DNA of 64,000 nucleotides from Aselliscus stoliczkanus (GCA_033961575.1 CM066729.1:97591001-97655000), one strand, 5' to 3'. Shown: positions 36,722 to 48,153, counted from the first letter of the stretch. A program made the numbers and translations. Notes: a model not told the origin generated them from the sequence alone.

Positions 36722-36875
36722 GAGCTGGCCAAGTGGCTTAGTTGGTTAAAATCTCCCTCAAGAGTGTGAGCTGAGTTCTGAGCAACAGCAGTTCAATGCC
36801 CAGCCTGAGCTGAGCTGCTGCTGAGCTGCCAACAGGTGGCAGGATGGCTCAGCTAAAAAAAAAAAAAAAAAAAAA
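36722..36875 (+). mobile_element. tRNA-headed SINE, 'GAGCAACAGCAGTTC' subfamily
   Basis: The head 'gctggccaagtggcttagttgg' is followed by 'gagctgagttctgagcaac', 'ctgagctgccaacaggtggcaggatggctcagct' and a 24-base A-run. The duplications AAAGCTCTTTCAA (left) and AAAGCTCTTTGAA (right) differ at one base. Confidence 0.9.
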
Positions 36876-37164
36876 AAAGCTCTTTGAAAGAAAACCTGGA
36901 AGTAATACTCATCATAAATAATGAAACAATTTTAATAATTTATCAAGAGCAAAATAACACAAATAAATTTTATGTACTTTTCTCTTTGGACATACACATC
37001 TGCGTTAGTGACATTTGTTCAGTAATAATCTACAAGGATAGTAAATTCTATCAAAGTGGAGAAAAAAAAAACCTTTACTAGAGACCTGCCAACTCTTTGT
37101 TTATTATTTTTTTCAACCAACCATTGCCAAAATTTTGTAACTGACATATTTTCAATAATTCGTT

Positions 37165-37619
37165 GTGTTTTTTTTTAATTGGGGAATTGGGGGAGGAGAA
37201 CAGCTTTGGGGAACCCGGGCAGGGGAACAGACAAGTTGTTGTCCTTTTGTTCTTCAGTCTAGTTTGTGGAGGACATTGCTTCACTGGCCAATGTTGGTAT
37301 TGTCATTGTGCTCTTCTCGGGTGAGGCAGATGGGTCACCGGCCTCTGGACGGCCACTCACAGCGGCTCTTGGCAGCTCACACTGGCTGCCGGCTGCTCAC
37401 GCTGGCTGCTGGCCACTCACTGTAGCCTATGTCAGGCCACTGAAGCAGGGGCTATAGTTATGCTGTCCTGGGGACTCACAACAGCCCAGCTCCAGGTGGA
37501 GCCATTGTTCACCATCTTAGCTGTAGAGGGCAGTGTCACTGGCCCTCATATGTGGGATGCGAGCTGGGGCTGCTGGCATCCCAAGCCAGCTATTAACCAA
37601 CGCGCCACTCAGCCGGCCC
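37165..37619 (-). mobile_element. Long tRNA-headed T+ SINE
   Basis: A T-run and 'aattggggaattggggga' lead into the long body, and it ends 'cgcgccactcagccggccc'. The flanks TCAATAATTCG (from 37152) and TCAATAATTTG (from 37620) are a near-perfect duplication. The + strand carries CTGTAGAGGGCAGTG near 37521, a CTCF-like word. Confidence 0.9.
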
Positions 37620-37632
37620 TCAATAATTTGAT

Positions 37633-38126
37633 TTTTAATATTGAAAGTCATACAAATAAAACTGATTCATATAAATTGGCAAGCAGAATGTTTGGGATAT
37701 CAGTGATTACTTCCTAGAAGAGCTAAATACCGTCTTTGCCTTGTTCATGTGTTTATGGCTGCAGTTTGTGATGTTTAATCAGCTTGATTCTACTCTTATG
37801 ATTGAAAAATCTTGGACTCTTGAAGCTTTCTACTGATGGTTTGAGCTGCAGTTACATCACATAAGCATGACACTGTGGTAGAAGTCACAACTTTACATTT
37901 GCAGACATCCAGTTAAAACACCTTCTCTTAGTTGAAAATTGGTGAGTTTGAAAATAATTAAAAGAGAAGAAAATTATGTTACAGAATTGTCATGCTTTGC
38001 ATGTATAAGTGGTGTCTATTTTAATGGACATCGCACTATCATGTGAAAAGTACAAATTCCTAAGGAATCGATGTTGAAATATCTATTTTACATATACCTT
38101 TTTAGGCAATTATAATAAAAACTATA
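37633..38126. other. Unique intron
   Basis: No gene or repeat is recognised. Confidence 0.45.
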
Positions 38127-38583
38127 GGGCCGGCCGAGTGGCGCATTGGTTAAGCGCTGGTTTTGGGATGCCAGCGGCCCCGGTTCGGATCCCACATGAG
38201 GGCCAGGGACACTGCCCTCTACAGCTAACAATGGCTCCACCTGGAGCTGGGCTGTGCGAGCCCCGGTGATGGTGTGGGCTGCAGCCCCTGCTGCAGTGGG
38301 CTGCCATGGGCTGCAGTGGGTGGCCCGCAGCCAGTGTGAGCGGCTGGCAGCCAAGCGTGAGCTGCCAATAGCTGCGGTGAGCGACATCCAGAGGCCAGCC
38401 ACCGATCTGCCTCATCCGGGAGGAGCGCAATGACAATACCAACAGTGGGGCAACATCCTCCGCAACTGGACTGAAGAACAAAAAGACAGCAACTTGTCTG
38501 TTCCCCTTCCCAGATTCCCCAACGCTGTTCCCCTCCGCCAATTCCCCAATAAAAGCTTTAAAAAAAAAAATTTAAAAAAAAAA
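38127..38583 (+). mobile_element. Long tRNA-headed T+ SINE, G+C-rich copy
   Basis: It begins GGGCCGGCCGAGTGGCGCA with good A and B boxes and has the full body with several CpGs remaining. It ends 'ccccaataaaagctttaaaaa', where the usual TCTTT is changed to GCTTT. Two A-runs separated by TTT follow. The retained CpGs suggest a younger copy than those at 20.9 or 46.8 kb. Confidence 0.9.
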
Positions 38584-38606
38584 AAATATATATATATATA
38601 TATACA
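38584..38606. repeat. (TA)n microsatellite at the SINE tail
   Basis: The TA run directly follows the A-tail. Confidence 0.85.
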
Positions 38607-39280
38607 CATATGCACACACAAATATTGATCAACACTGGTACTGAAAAAGATTCAATAATGGTTTTGAAGTTTGGTAGGTCAAAGCTCTAACTACATCCCT
38701 AGAGAATAATGAGATCAGCTTCAATTAAATGCAAACTCTGTGAGCTGAGCAATATATTGGTTCACATGAAACTTGTTTTACAAAACTCATCTGCATTTAT
38801 TGACATTTTGTCTAATCATGCTTTAAAACTTAAACCTTAACACACTGTCTGCCTAACATGTTTGGCTTTAAGCAAATGAATATTACCAGGAAATCCTGCT
38901 CAGTTGAATTCCACAGATATGTTTTGTGTTCAGACAGCCTAGACAATGTTGTAGGAGCATTTACCATTCTTGATGTTATGCTATTTACAGATATCCAACT
39001 TTAAAATACACATATGCCAAAGCTATTTCTCTCCTTTCAGATTTGTGATTCTCAGATAAGCAGAGCTCTGCCAAGAGGAAAACCTTAAAGAATAACCGTG
39101 AGGGTCAGAGCCTTAAGCAGAAGCGAGTGGAATAACAGGAAGCTCCAGGGCAAAAACAGTGAGGAACTCTGAGAGTCTGGGTGTAGAGGAAACCTCTAGG
39201 CAGGTGGCAGATTCATTATTAATTCAGCAACAGCTAATTGTGCTCTTGTTCGATGACTTCCTCAAATTATCCTAATACAG
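38607..39280. other. Unique intron
   Basis: No gene or named repeat is recognised. Confidence 0.45.
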
Positions 39281-39288
39281 CATCCTTT

Positions 39289-39702
39289 CTATAAATTAAA
39301 ATTTTTGTTTACAGTGACACCTAATGACATAGATACCAAATCATGAATTGCTAATAGAGTTTGCACTGTGGGATCCGGCAGAGCCCATGTGTTGTTACAT
39401 TTGTTCTCAAACATGACTTGGCCACCAAATTTGTCTTTTAACTTACGAATGTCATTGGCCCCCTTTCTTCTGCGCCGTATTGATCTCAATTCTCCAAAGC
39501 ATTCTCAGGTGCCAGAGTAGTTGTGTCTGTGTTTTAAAAATGAATTCCTGTCTCCCATCATGTTGAAGTTGTTTCTTCCATTGCCCCTGGAAGCCACTCT
39601 GTCTGCATAATACACAAGTACTTTCAATATATACCCCTGACCATCTGCTAGATTGGCAGGGTGACTGATTACAAAAAAGACCACTCCCCTTTTCTTTGCC
39701 AT
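39289..39702 (-). pseudogene. Unassigned nearly open reading frame with one stop; possible pseudogene
   Basis: From an ATG at 39702 the minus-strand frame runs 65 codons (start MAKKRGVVFFVISHPANLAD) to a TGA. It then continues in the same frame for about 70 more codons, with a basic segment (RSIRRRRKGANDIRKLKDKF) and a segment reading VMFENKCNNTWALPDPTVQ. The composition is protein-like and G+C is slightly raised. I do not recognise the family. I see no A-tail on the minus-strand 3' side, so a processed pseudogene is not shown. Chance is a serious alternative. Confidence 0.25.
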
Positions 39703-40424
39703 AGGTGCTAAACCTTCGGTTTATCCAACCAGCTTTCAAAATCCTGTAAATTATAGATTATCCTGGAAGAAATCTCTCTTGTGTGCAAGAAAAAAAAAAA
39801 AAAACACGAAACAAAAAAACAGTGGGGCCTCAAGCTTGTTTTCAAAGGGACCCATCTGCTAATTAAGAGTTCAAACAATAGTCTTATCTTGAAGTCCTCC
39901 CTTCAAAGTGACCTTCTGCTTAAATCTAGGAAATATCTTTATTACAAACCTTCCTAGAATACATAAAGATCAGATGACCACAAAAGCCCACAATCCCCAG
40001 AACATGGTTTCAAATAGATGTTTGAAGACTTAGTGATTACTTCTTATTTGTCACTTAACATAAATTATTTCAGTTTACTGAACAAAAGTCAGGCTTCATT
40101 TGGATAGGATCATGGGAACTCATACCATGGATTCTTGGAAGGAGATTTATTCATTGTTTGCAGTTTTTTTAATTGATCCTCCTGCTCTTTGGCCAGCTGC
40201 TATAATGTCCTTAAATTCAGCTTCCTAAGCTATTCGCTCTTTTTCAATGAAATCAGGGTGGGAAAAAGTAGGAATATGGTTTAGGGAAAAAAGAATAAAA
40301 GTTGCATGAGACGAACCTCCATCTAAATTGATTACACTGGCAACGGACTGAGGAAATTGCTTAATACTCTATGACAGGGGAAAATATCTCAAAAAGACAG
40401 GGTGAGAATTACCTTTTGTATTTT

Positions 40425-40482
40425 TAGCGTATCCAGTACAGTACTTAGCACTTAATAGACATTCAATAAATGTCAGTTATTT
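40425..40482 (+). repeat. MIR or L2 3'-end fragment
   Basis: 'acagtacttagcacttaatagacattcaataaatgtcagttatt' is the classic end of MIR/L2 repeats ('...gcctggcacatagtaggcgctcaataaatg'). Confidence 0.6.
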
Positions 40483-41193
40483 TCTACCACTTTCAGACTA
40501 GAAACAATGATGGAATGTGTGTGGTGGTATTGTTCAATTTTTGTATTTCCCAAATTGTAGGTGCCTCTTTCTCGGTATTGGAACAAGCAAAGCTATATAA
40601 CATAAAGTTTGTCTTAGCCACACATTCATTTTTCCCTTTAAGACTTTTTTTTAAGAATTTTTTTATTTGTATTTCTTTTTTTCTCCCAATTTTATTGAGA
40701 TGTAATTGACATGCAGCACAATATAAGTTTAAAGGTGTGGAGCATAATTAATTGACTTATATATCTTGCAAAAAGATAACCACAAAAAGTTTGATTAATA
40801 TCCATCATCACATGTAGATACCCAAAAAAAGGGGGGGAGGAATTTTCGATGAGAACTCTGAGTATTTACCCTCTTAACTTTCATATATACCATAAAGCAG
40901 TGTGATCTATAGTCATCATGGTGTACATTATACCCCTAGTACTTATTTATCTTAAAACTGGAAGTTTTCATCTTTTGACTGCCTTCACCTAATTATACCT
41001 TTCCTTATACCCCACCTCTGATAAACACAAATATTATTTCATTTTTTTATGAATTTGGTTTTTGTTTTGTTTTTAGATTCCACATATAAATGAGATCATA
41101 CAGTATTTGCCTTTTTCTGCCTGTCTTGCTTCACTTAGCATAATACCCTCAGTGTCCATCCATGTTGGTACAAATGGTAGAATTCACTTTTTT

Positions 41194-41647
41194 TTAATTG
41201 ATTTTTTTTTTTTTTAAGATTTTATTGGGGAATTGGCGGAGGGGAACAGCGTTGGGGAATCGGGGAAGGGGAACAGACAAGTTGCTGTCTTTTTGTTCTT
41301 CAGTTTAGTTGCGGAGGATGTTGCTTCACTGTTGGTATCGTCATTGGGCTCTTCCCGGATGAGGCAGATCAGTCACTGGCCTCTGGATGTCGCTCACCGC
41401 AGATATTGGCAGCTCACGCTTGGCTGCCAGCCGCTCACGCTGGCTGCAGGCCACTCACTGTAGCCTATGGCAGCCCACTGCAGCAGGGGCTGCAGCCCAC
41501 ACCATCACCGGGGCTCGAAAAGCCCAGCTCCAGGTCGAGCTGTTGTTAGCTGTAGAGGGCAGTGTCCCTGGCCCTCATGTGGGATCCAAACCAGGGCCGC
41601 TGGCATCCCAAAACCAGTGCTTAACCAATGCGCCACTCGGCCGGCCC
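41194..41647 (-). mobile_element. Long tRNA-headed T+ SINE inserted in L1
   Basis: The full long form runs in minus orientation, ending 'aatgcgccactcggccggccc'. A perfect 15-bp duplication AGAATTCACTTTTTT flanks it at 41179-41193 and 41648-41662. It is therefore younger than the L1 it interrupts. Confidence 0.95.
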
Positions 41648-41672
41648 AGAATTCACTTTTTTATTGCTGAAT

Positions 41673-41678
<6 letters not shown>

Positions 41679-41709
<31 letters not shown>
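41679..41709. repeat. (TC)n microsatellite inside the L1
   Basis: An uninterrupted TC run of about 15 units replaces the usual 'attccattgt' section of the L1 text. Confidence 0.95.
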
Positions 41710-41712
<3 letters not shown>

Positions 41713-41762
41713 ATCTTTATCCGTTCATCTGTCGATGGATACTTAGGTTGTTTCCATGTTTA

Positions 41763-42050
41763 AGACATTTTAAATTCATGATATTTCTTCTCTGACTTAC
41801 CTGGACCTTGTGCAGAAACTCAGCAGCCCAGAATCTAGTATAGGGTCTAGTCCACTTGCCATTAAAATGCACATATCTCTTCCTTATGTATTCCTTGTTA
41901 TTATAGGAAGAGATTAAAGAATACATACAACTGAGTTATTTCTCCCTCTCAGAATACATGATACCCAGTTAAAAAGGTCTTCAAGAGATCCTCTGGGTGT
42001 TAGCGTAGTAAGTGAGTTTCAGACTGATGAATACCCAGTTGAGATATATA
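41763..42050. other. Unique intron
   Basis: No gene or repeat is recognised. Confidence 0.45.
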
Positions 42051-42276
42051 CCGCAGGTTCCAAAAAAACGTATACAAGTGGACACTTTGGCCAATGTTGC
42101 TCAAGCAGTAGTTCGTCGTAATCAGAAGTGTCTGGACGCTGATGGTAACCACTTTAAGCACCTCTTGCAATTGCAGAAGTCAAACGTGACTTGTATTCAT
42201 CTTTTGTTATTGGTATATATTGAGTATTACAATTTTAATACAGTTTTCCTTTCTTAAAATGTGTATACATTTTAAA

Positions 42277-42307
<31 letters not shown>

Positions 42308-42433
42308 TTTGAGGGCAGTGTCACTGGCCCTCATACGTGGGACCGAACTGGGGCCACTGGCTTCCCAGGCCAGTGCTTAACCACCGTGCCACTCGGCCGG
42401 CCCATAATGTGTATACATTTTTAACACCCTCTG
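42051..42433 (+). mobile_element. Tc1/mariner-like element with transposase C-terminal remnant, split by a SINE
   Basis: The left end CCGCAGGTTCCAAAAAAACG and right end ...TTTTTAACACCCTCTG match the CAGAGGGTGCCAAAAAAA terminal repeats seen at 5.38 and 63.80 kb. TA lies outside each end. Between them the + strand encodes TLANVAQAVVRRNQKCLDAD and then GNHFKHLL before the end, which resembles the C-terminus of Tc1/IS630-type transposases. Without the SINE the element is about 240 bp, so most of the transposase is deleted. Confidence 0.75.
42276..42403 (-). mobile_element. Short tRNA-headed SINE nested in the mariner
   Basis: A (TTA)/(TTTA) tail and 'gagggcagtgtcactggccctca' lead to the head CACTCGGCCGGCCC. 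An 18-bp duplication AATGTGTATACATTTTAA flanks it (42258-42275 and, with one extra T, 42406-42424). The duplicated word is part of the mariner terminal repeat itself. Confidence 0.9.
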
Positions 42434-42436
42434 TAT

Positions 42437-42513
42437 TATTGGGTTGTCAGAAAAGTCATGACGCATTTTTGCAATGAAAAACAGAAAAAATATGTCATGA
42501 TTTTTCCAACATA
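42437..42513. mobile_element. Mini mariner MITE, about 75 bp
   Basis: TTGGGTTGTCAGAAAAGTCATGACG at the left and ...CGT/CATGATTTTTCCAACA at the right are imperfect inverses meeting in the middle, flanked by TA. It is a near-palindromic pair of mariner-type terminal repeats with almost no internal sequence, similar in design to MADE1. Confidence 0.75.
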
Positions 42514-42633
42514 TGAACAAATAAGTCAAACTCTCCAGTCTGCCAACTCCTACTCCAGTTTTCTCTTCATTAAATCATGTTTTATTGTATAAATTATGCT
42601 TTTCATGTCTGATTATAACAATTATTAATTCTT

Positions 42634-42770
42634 GGGCCAGCCGAGTGGCTCAGTTGGTTAAGAGCTCTCTCAAGAGTGCGAGCTGAGCTCTGAGCAACAG
42701 CAGTTCGATTCCCAGCCCGAGCTGAGCTGCCGCTGAGCGGATGGCTCAGCTAAAAAAAAACAAAAAAAAC
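42634..42770 (+). mobile_element. tRNA-headed SINE, 'GAGCAACAGCAGTTCGA' subfamily
   Basis: It begins GGGCCAGCCGAGTGGCTCAG, with the B-box in 'cagttcgattcccagcc', then 'gctgagctgccgctgag', 'cggatggctcagct' and an A-rich tail. It lacks the 'ccaacaggtggcagg' piece found in the 36.7 and 55.5 kb copies. A weak 8-bp duplication (TAATTCTT/AAATTCTT) flanks it. Confidence 0.85.
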
Positions 42771-42954
42771 CCAAATTCTTAATTCTCATTTTTAAATGAT
42801 AAAAATATATTGATCTTCTTCAAAAATAACTATAACATGGTGATCTATACAAATTCAAAATTGTTGATTTTTTCCAAGTTAGAAACCAAGGCTGAAACTC
42901 AATTAAACATTTTTGTATAATTGTGTTCCTTTTCTCCTCTGGTTTCTTATCTAA

Positions 42955-43215
42955 AATGGCCTTTCCCTGCAAGTCTATATCAATGTCACCTCATCTGAGG
43001 CTTTCCCTGACTTGCTTGAAAAGGTTTTGTTTTGCCTCCTACAGGCACTTAGGTGCTTATTCATAGCATGTATCACATAATCATTAATTTACTTATTTGT
43101 CTACTTTCCATTTTCAGATTGTTACAACTCTGGGATAGACTAGGTCTTATTCATTTTTAGTGTGTCCAATATATCAATACAGTGTTTGATGCTGCTTGCT
43201 TCATGTATTTAATTG
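42955..43215 (+). repeat. L2 LINE 3'-end fragment
   Basis: 'cacctcatctgaggctttccctgac', 'gtatcacataatcattaatttacttatttg', 'aatatatcaatacagtgtttgatgc' follow the order of the L2 3' end. Confidence 0.7.
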
Positions 43216-45934
43216 AATCTAAAGCAAAAAAATCTCAAGAGTACCTTGAGAGGAACAAAGCAGTGTAGAAGCAGAAAACATGTTCCCTAGTATTTGTAAA
43301 ACAAGGGTATTTTAATGAAAATGTCAAGTAATCTTTTTTAAAGTTCGGTTGAGAGAAAGACGAGTGCTTGGAAGAGAAAGCAAGAGTTGTTAAGTTTTTG
43401 TGTTTACTTTCTGCCATATTAACAGGAAAATTAGCCACATATTCTAAGAAAATTTCTTCATTGTTTTCCTGTGATGCATAATCATCAATGTAGAGAAATG
43501 TAATGTATTTATTATCCTATCATGGAGGTATTTCATAGTGATTGTTCATAGATATTTTGTAGTTCATAGGGAACTTTTATGGAGGCAGGAAATTGTGAGA
43601 TCAGACCTTTTATTGTATACTCATCCATCTGTGGTTGCCATTTTGAGCAGTGACAATAAGAAAAAAGTGTGAAACAAAGAGAAATATATATGAAAAAGAT
43701 TAATTAGTTAATTAATAAAGAAGCCACAGGACTCTTCTATGGCCTTCTGAAAAGAAAGTTATTCTTCTTTTAAATGTACTATTTCTGGCTTACTATATAT
43801 TAACTATATGGAACACTATGTAATCTTTTCTAGGGCCACATAAAATATTTCATCTGCTTCTTATATATAGTCATGCTACATAGTTTAGAAATTTATTCCC
43901 ACTGGCTATAACCTCTGTCATCTAGATTCAGTAAATGCTTAACAGGCATAGGCCAGGACCATGTGTGTTTTGCTTTAAGGGTAAATAATCTACTCTGAGA
44001 CAGACAGCCCCTGAGAATATTCCTCCCATATGTCAATATCCTGGTTCTTTTTCAGCATGCCTAATATATCATGTCATCAGTGTGGTCACAGTGAGACAAT
44101 GGCAATGAGAACCAAGTATTAGAAGCATTGCTCCTAAAATTTCTCTTAGGATATAATACTACTTTCTAGTTATTAAAATTCTATGCAAAGATGACTGTCA
44201 CTAGAGTGAAGCCACACCAAGAACCCCAGTTCAGCAGAAGGACAATAAGAAATAAGGAATTTCCATACTAACTTGTCCACATTTGTCAGAGCTTATAAGA
44301 TTGGAAAGTGAGCTGACATTTGGGTCATTCCTGAGCTTACAAATCTCATCTGTGTTGTCAAAAAATAATATGAAATAAAGAGACATTCTTTTTAGTTCTC
44401 AGTCATCAAACCATTTTTTTTTCTAACTATATTGCTTCACCTCTCTATAGTGACTAACGCTTCTAAATATACTAAGGGGAAAACAACTGGCTTCTGCTCT
44501 CTGGATAATGCACAAGTTAATCTATCATGCTTTATTAGGAATTCCTATATGAAAACTATAAAAATATTTTATTATAACATATTCTATCAATAGTTCTATC
44601 AAGTATATTAGAACTATCTTTTATTCCACAGAAAGATCAGGATCAAGAAAGAACAGAATTCTTATAACTCATCTTTTCTAAAACTGGTAGTTATATAATA
44701 ACATATAATAGAATATTAAGGATTTAGAAGCCTATGAAAAGGAAATATCTAAATATGAATTAGGAGTAGATTCAAAGTATGTTCTTGTTCAACAGTGCTT
44801 GTTCTCACAGGTTTTAAGGCAATGCTTTTTTACAAAACACTGAAACATTCATTGATCTCTTGATTAGTATTTAATATATACCTTAGTGGATTAACGCACT
44901 GGTCTTTTATCTTTAAGAAGTATTTTTAAACTGACTTGACAAATAGTCAATTTAATTATACAATACTGAAATTACAAGTGGAAATAGGTTAGCTTTCCAT
45001 AAACAAAACACCACATGTCACATAATTATTTCAAAGGTATTTGCTCAGCATTTTTTTTTTAATGAACACATGAATTACATTACTTTAAATAAAGCATGCT
45101 TTCACCTCTCAATGAAAAACAAGCAGCACTATAGTTCCATTTTCTGAATCAGGAATAGTTTTCAAAATTGGAAATCCATGAAGAATCTAGATTTTCTACT
45201 CAGATAGTGCCCATAATTTATAAATGAAATGTTTCTTTCTAAAAATAAATGAATAATTTAGAAATTACCTACTTGCTGGCTTGCTTCACTTTTTAAAATT
45301 CTTATAAGTCTTTGCGCTCATATATATATTTATAAATATGCCCTTGTGTGGACTCTGACAGCTGTTTTCTACATTATGCCATATTTTTATTGTTGGTTGT
45401 ATCTATCTTAATGCCTATTGCACCCATTTTTCAGCTCTCTACGGTAGAATTTATTAGTTAAGGTCATTTTCCAAAGGCTAATAATGGTAAATTGACCTTA
45501 ATTTTGGAACTAAAGTAGTATATTTCTATATCTATATTGTAGTTTGGAAAGAAATAAGAGAACAAAGCAATCTGAATCCCATGCCTTTTGCCATGCTTGC
45601 TGTTGATCTGCCTATGTAAGCCTTTTGCATTCTACAATATCAAACACAAACCTTATCTTTTTTTCTTGCAAAAGGTGTTTCTTTTCCATTCTGGCCCTTA
45701 ATGTTTTCCGATTGTCTAACTTAAACACATTTATAATAAGACTGTCCAACTTTTCTTTTAAGGAGAGTCCATGATTACCTTTTCCAAAGCCTTAAGACTG
45801 ACTGGATTGTGAGTACTGATAAGAAGTTCAGATGGGAGTAGGTGTTGGTGCAGTGTTTTCAAAGGCAATCTCTTTTTCTTCCACTCAGAACCAAACTTGA
45901 GAATGGTGACAGAAACAGAGGGACATGGTAACGA
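43216..45934. other. Unique AT-rich intron
   Basis: No gene is seen. Short open frames are unremarkable, and old repeats too decayed to name are possible. Confidence 0.5.
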
Positions 45935-46522
45935 CAGAAAAAAGCCCCAGAAAAAGGACTAAACAAAATGGGGACAAGCAAGCTACCAAATTCAGTGTTT
46001 AAATACTGGTTATAAGGATGCTCAATAATCTCAGGGAGAACTTCAACAAAGAGATAGGAAACATAAAAATGGAGACAGAAAATATGAATAAAAAGAACTG
46101 GTAGAAATGCAGTATATAATAATTAAAATAAAGAATACATTAGAGGGAATAAACAGTAGATGAGATGAAGCAGAGGGTCAAATCAGTGATTTAGAAGTTA
46201 AGGTGGCAAAAACACCCAAACAGAGCAGCAAAAAGAAAAAAAGAATCCAAAAAAATAAAAATAAGGATAGTTTCACAGGCCTCTGGGACCACATCATGCA
46301 TATCAACATGTATATCATTGGGGTACTAGAAAAAAGAAGGGAGAGAGCAAGAAATTGAAAACCTATTTGAAGAAATAATGATAGGAAATTTTCTTAACCC
46401 AATTAAGGAAATGGACATACAAGTCGAGGAAGCACAGAGATTTCCAAACAAGATTGACTCAAAGAGTCCCACAAAGACCCATTATAATTAAAATGTAAAA
46501 GGTTAAAGGCAAAGAAAGAATC

Positions 46523-46741
46523 TTGAAAGCATCAAGAGAAAAGCAGTTAGTTACCTACAAGGGAGTTCCCATAAGACTGTTAGCTGATTTCTCCACAGAA
46601 AATCTGCAGACCAAAAAGGACTGGCACAAAATATTCAAAATGATGAAAAGCAAGGACCTACAACCAAGATTACTCTACCAGCAAAGCTATCATTTAGAAT
46701 CAAAGGACAGAAAAAGAGATGCCCAGATAAGAGAAAGCTAA
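46523..46741 (+). pseudogene. L1 ORF1 C-terminal remnant (copy 1)
   Basis: The frame gives a segment QLVTYKGVPIRLLADFSTEN followed by KIFKMMKSKDLQPRLLYQQS. This resembles the RNA-binding C-terminal domain of the L1 ORF1 protein (typically ...PIRLTADFSAETLQARR...QPRILYPAK). Upstream ORF1 is full of stops. It is non-functional. Confidence 0.85.
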
Positions 46742-46842
46742 AAGAGTTAATCAACAACAAACCAAATAGTGAAAGAAATGCAAGAGGGACTTTTTTTAAG
46801 GAGGAAAAAAAAAGATAGAAAATATAAATAATAAAATGACAA

Positions 46843-47319
46843 GGGCCGGCCGAGTGCCGTGTTGGTTAAAAGCTAGCTTGGGAGGGTGGCTCTGAGCAGC
46901 AGGGCCCCATTCAGATCCCACATATGAAGGTCAGTGACACTGCCTTCTACAGCAAATATGGTGAACAACAGCTCCACCTGGAGCTGGGCTTCTGTGAGTC
47001 CCCGGGGATGGCATAGCTGCAGCCCCTACTGCAGTGGGCTGCCATAGGCTATAGTGAGTGGTGGGCAACCAGTGTGAGCAGCCAGCAGCCAGCATGAGCT
47101 GGCAAGAGCCACTGTGAATGGCTGTCCAGAGGCAGGAGACTGGTCTGCCTCACCCGTGAAGAGAGCAATGATGATACCAACATGGGCCAGTGAAGCAATG
47201 TCCTCCACAACTAGACTGAAGGACAAAAGGACAGCAACTTGTCTGTTCCTCTTTCCAGGTTCCCCAATGCTGTTCCCCTCCCCCAATTCCCTAATAAAAT
47301 CTTTAAAAGAAAACACAAA
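46843..47319 (+). mobile_element. Long tRNA-headed T+ SINE inside HAL1-like copy 1
   Basis: It begins GGGCCGGCCGAGTGCCGTG with a decayed head and has the full body. It ends 'ccctaataaaatctttaaaag'. Copy 2 of the host element has no insertion at this point, which confirms both borders. Confidence 0.9.
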
Positions 47320-47377
47320 AAAACTACATATCTATCAACAATTCCTTTCAATGTAAATGGATTAAATGTTCCAATCA

Positions 47378-47488
47378 GGCTGGCTGAGTGGCACAGTGGT
47401 TAAGCGCTGGCTTGGGAAACCAGCAGCCCCGGTTCAGTCCCACATATGAGGGCCAGTGACACTGCCCTCAAAAAAAAAAAAAAAAAAA
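47378..47488 (+). mobile_element. Short tRNA-headed SINE inside HAL1-like copy 1
   Basis: It runs from 'ggctggctgagtggcacag' to 'actgccctc' and an A-run, ending just before 'ggtggctgaatgg' of the host. Copy 2 lacks it. About 11 host bases are missing at the insertion site compared with copy 2. Confidence 0.9.
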
Positions 47489-48153
47489 GGTGGCTGAATG
47501 GATAATAAATCAAAACCCTTACATATGCTGTCTATAAGAGACTCACTTCAGATGGAAAGACACACACAGACTGAAAGTAAAGGGATGAAAAAATATATTT
47601 CATGAAAATTGAAACAAACAAACAAAAAGCTAGGGTAGCATACTTATACCCAATAAAATAACTTTAAAACAAAGGCTAAACCAAGAGACAAAGAAGGACC
47701 CAGTAATCCCACTTCTGGATATTTATCCGAAGACACCCAAAACACTACGTCCTAGGGAAATGTGCATTCATACATTCATTGAAGCATTATTTACAATAGC
47801 CAAAATATGAAGGCAACCTGGATATTTATCAGTGGATGAATGGATAAAGAATTGATACATATATATCATGGAATATTACTCTACCATAAAGAAGACTGAA
47901 ATCTTGCCATCTGCAATAACACTGATGGACTTAGAGGGTATTGTGCTGAGTGGAGTAAGCAAGACAGAGAAAGACAAATATTGTGTGATTTCACTTATAT
48001 GTGGAATCTAAAGAACAAAATAAATGAACAAAACAAAAACAAACTCATAGATTCACAGAACATTTTGAACATTTTGATGGTTGCCAGCTAGGAGTGGTAT
48101 GGGAGGGGAGGGTTTGGATGAAAAAAGGGGAATGGATTAAGAAATACAAATTA

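Larger units (their letters stand above)
40675..41760 (-). mobile_element. L1 3' end, split by a SINE
   Basis: 'caattttattgagatgtaattgacat', 'ccccacctctgataaac', 'ttccacatataaatgagatcatacagtatttg', 'tgcttcacttagcataatacc' is the reverse complement of an L1 3' UTR and the end of ORF2. It resumes after the SINE at 41648 with 'ttattgctgaataatattt', and after a (TC)n tract with 'ccgttcatctgtcgatgg'. Confidence 0.85.

Noticed and set aside
38088..38541. Long open frames of 100-139 codons rich in A, H, S, L and W repeated at several loci
   Set aside because: They coincide exactly with long SINE copies at 20.9, 27.9, 37.3, 38.2, 41.3, 47.1 and 48.4 kb. They come from the GC-rich tandem body of the SINE and are not genes.
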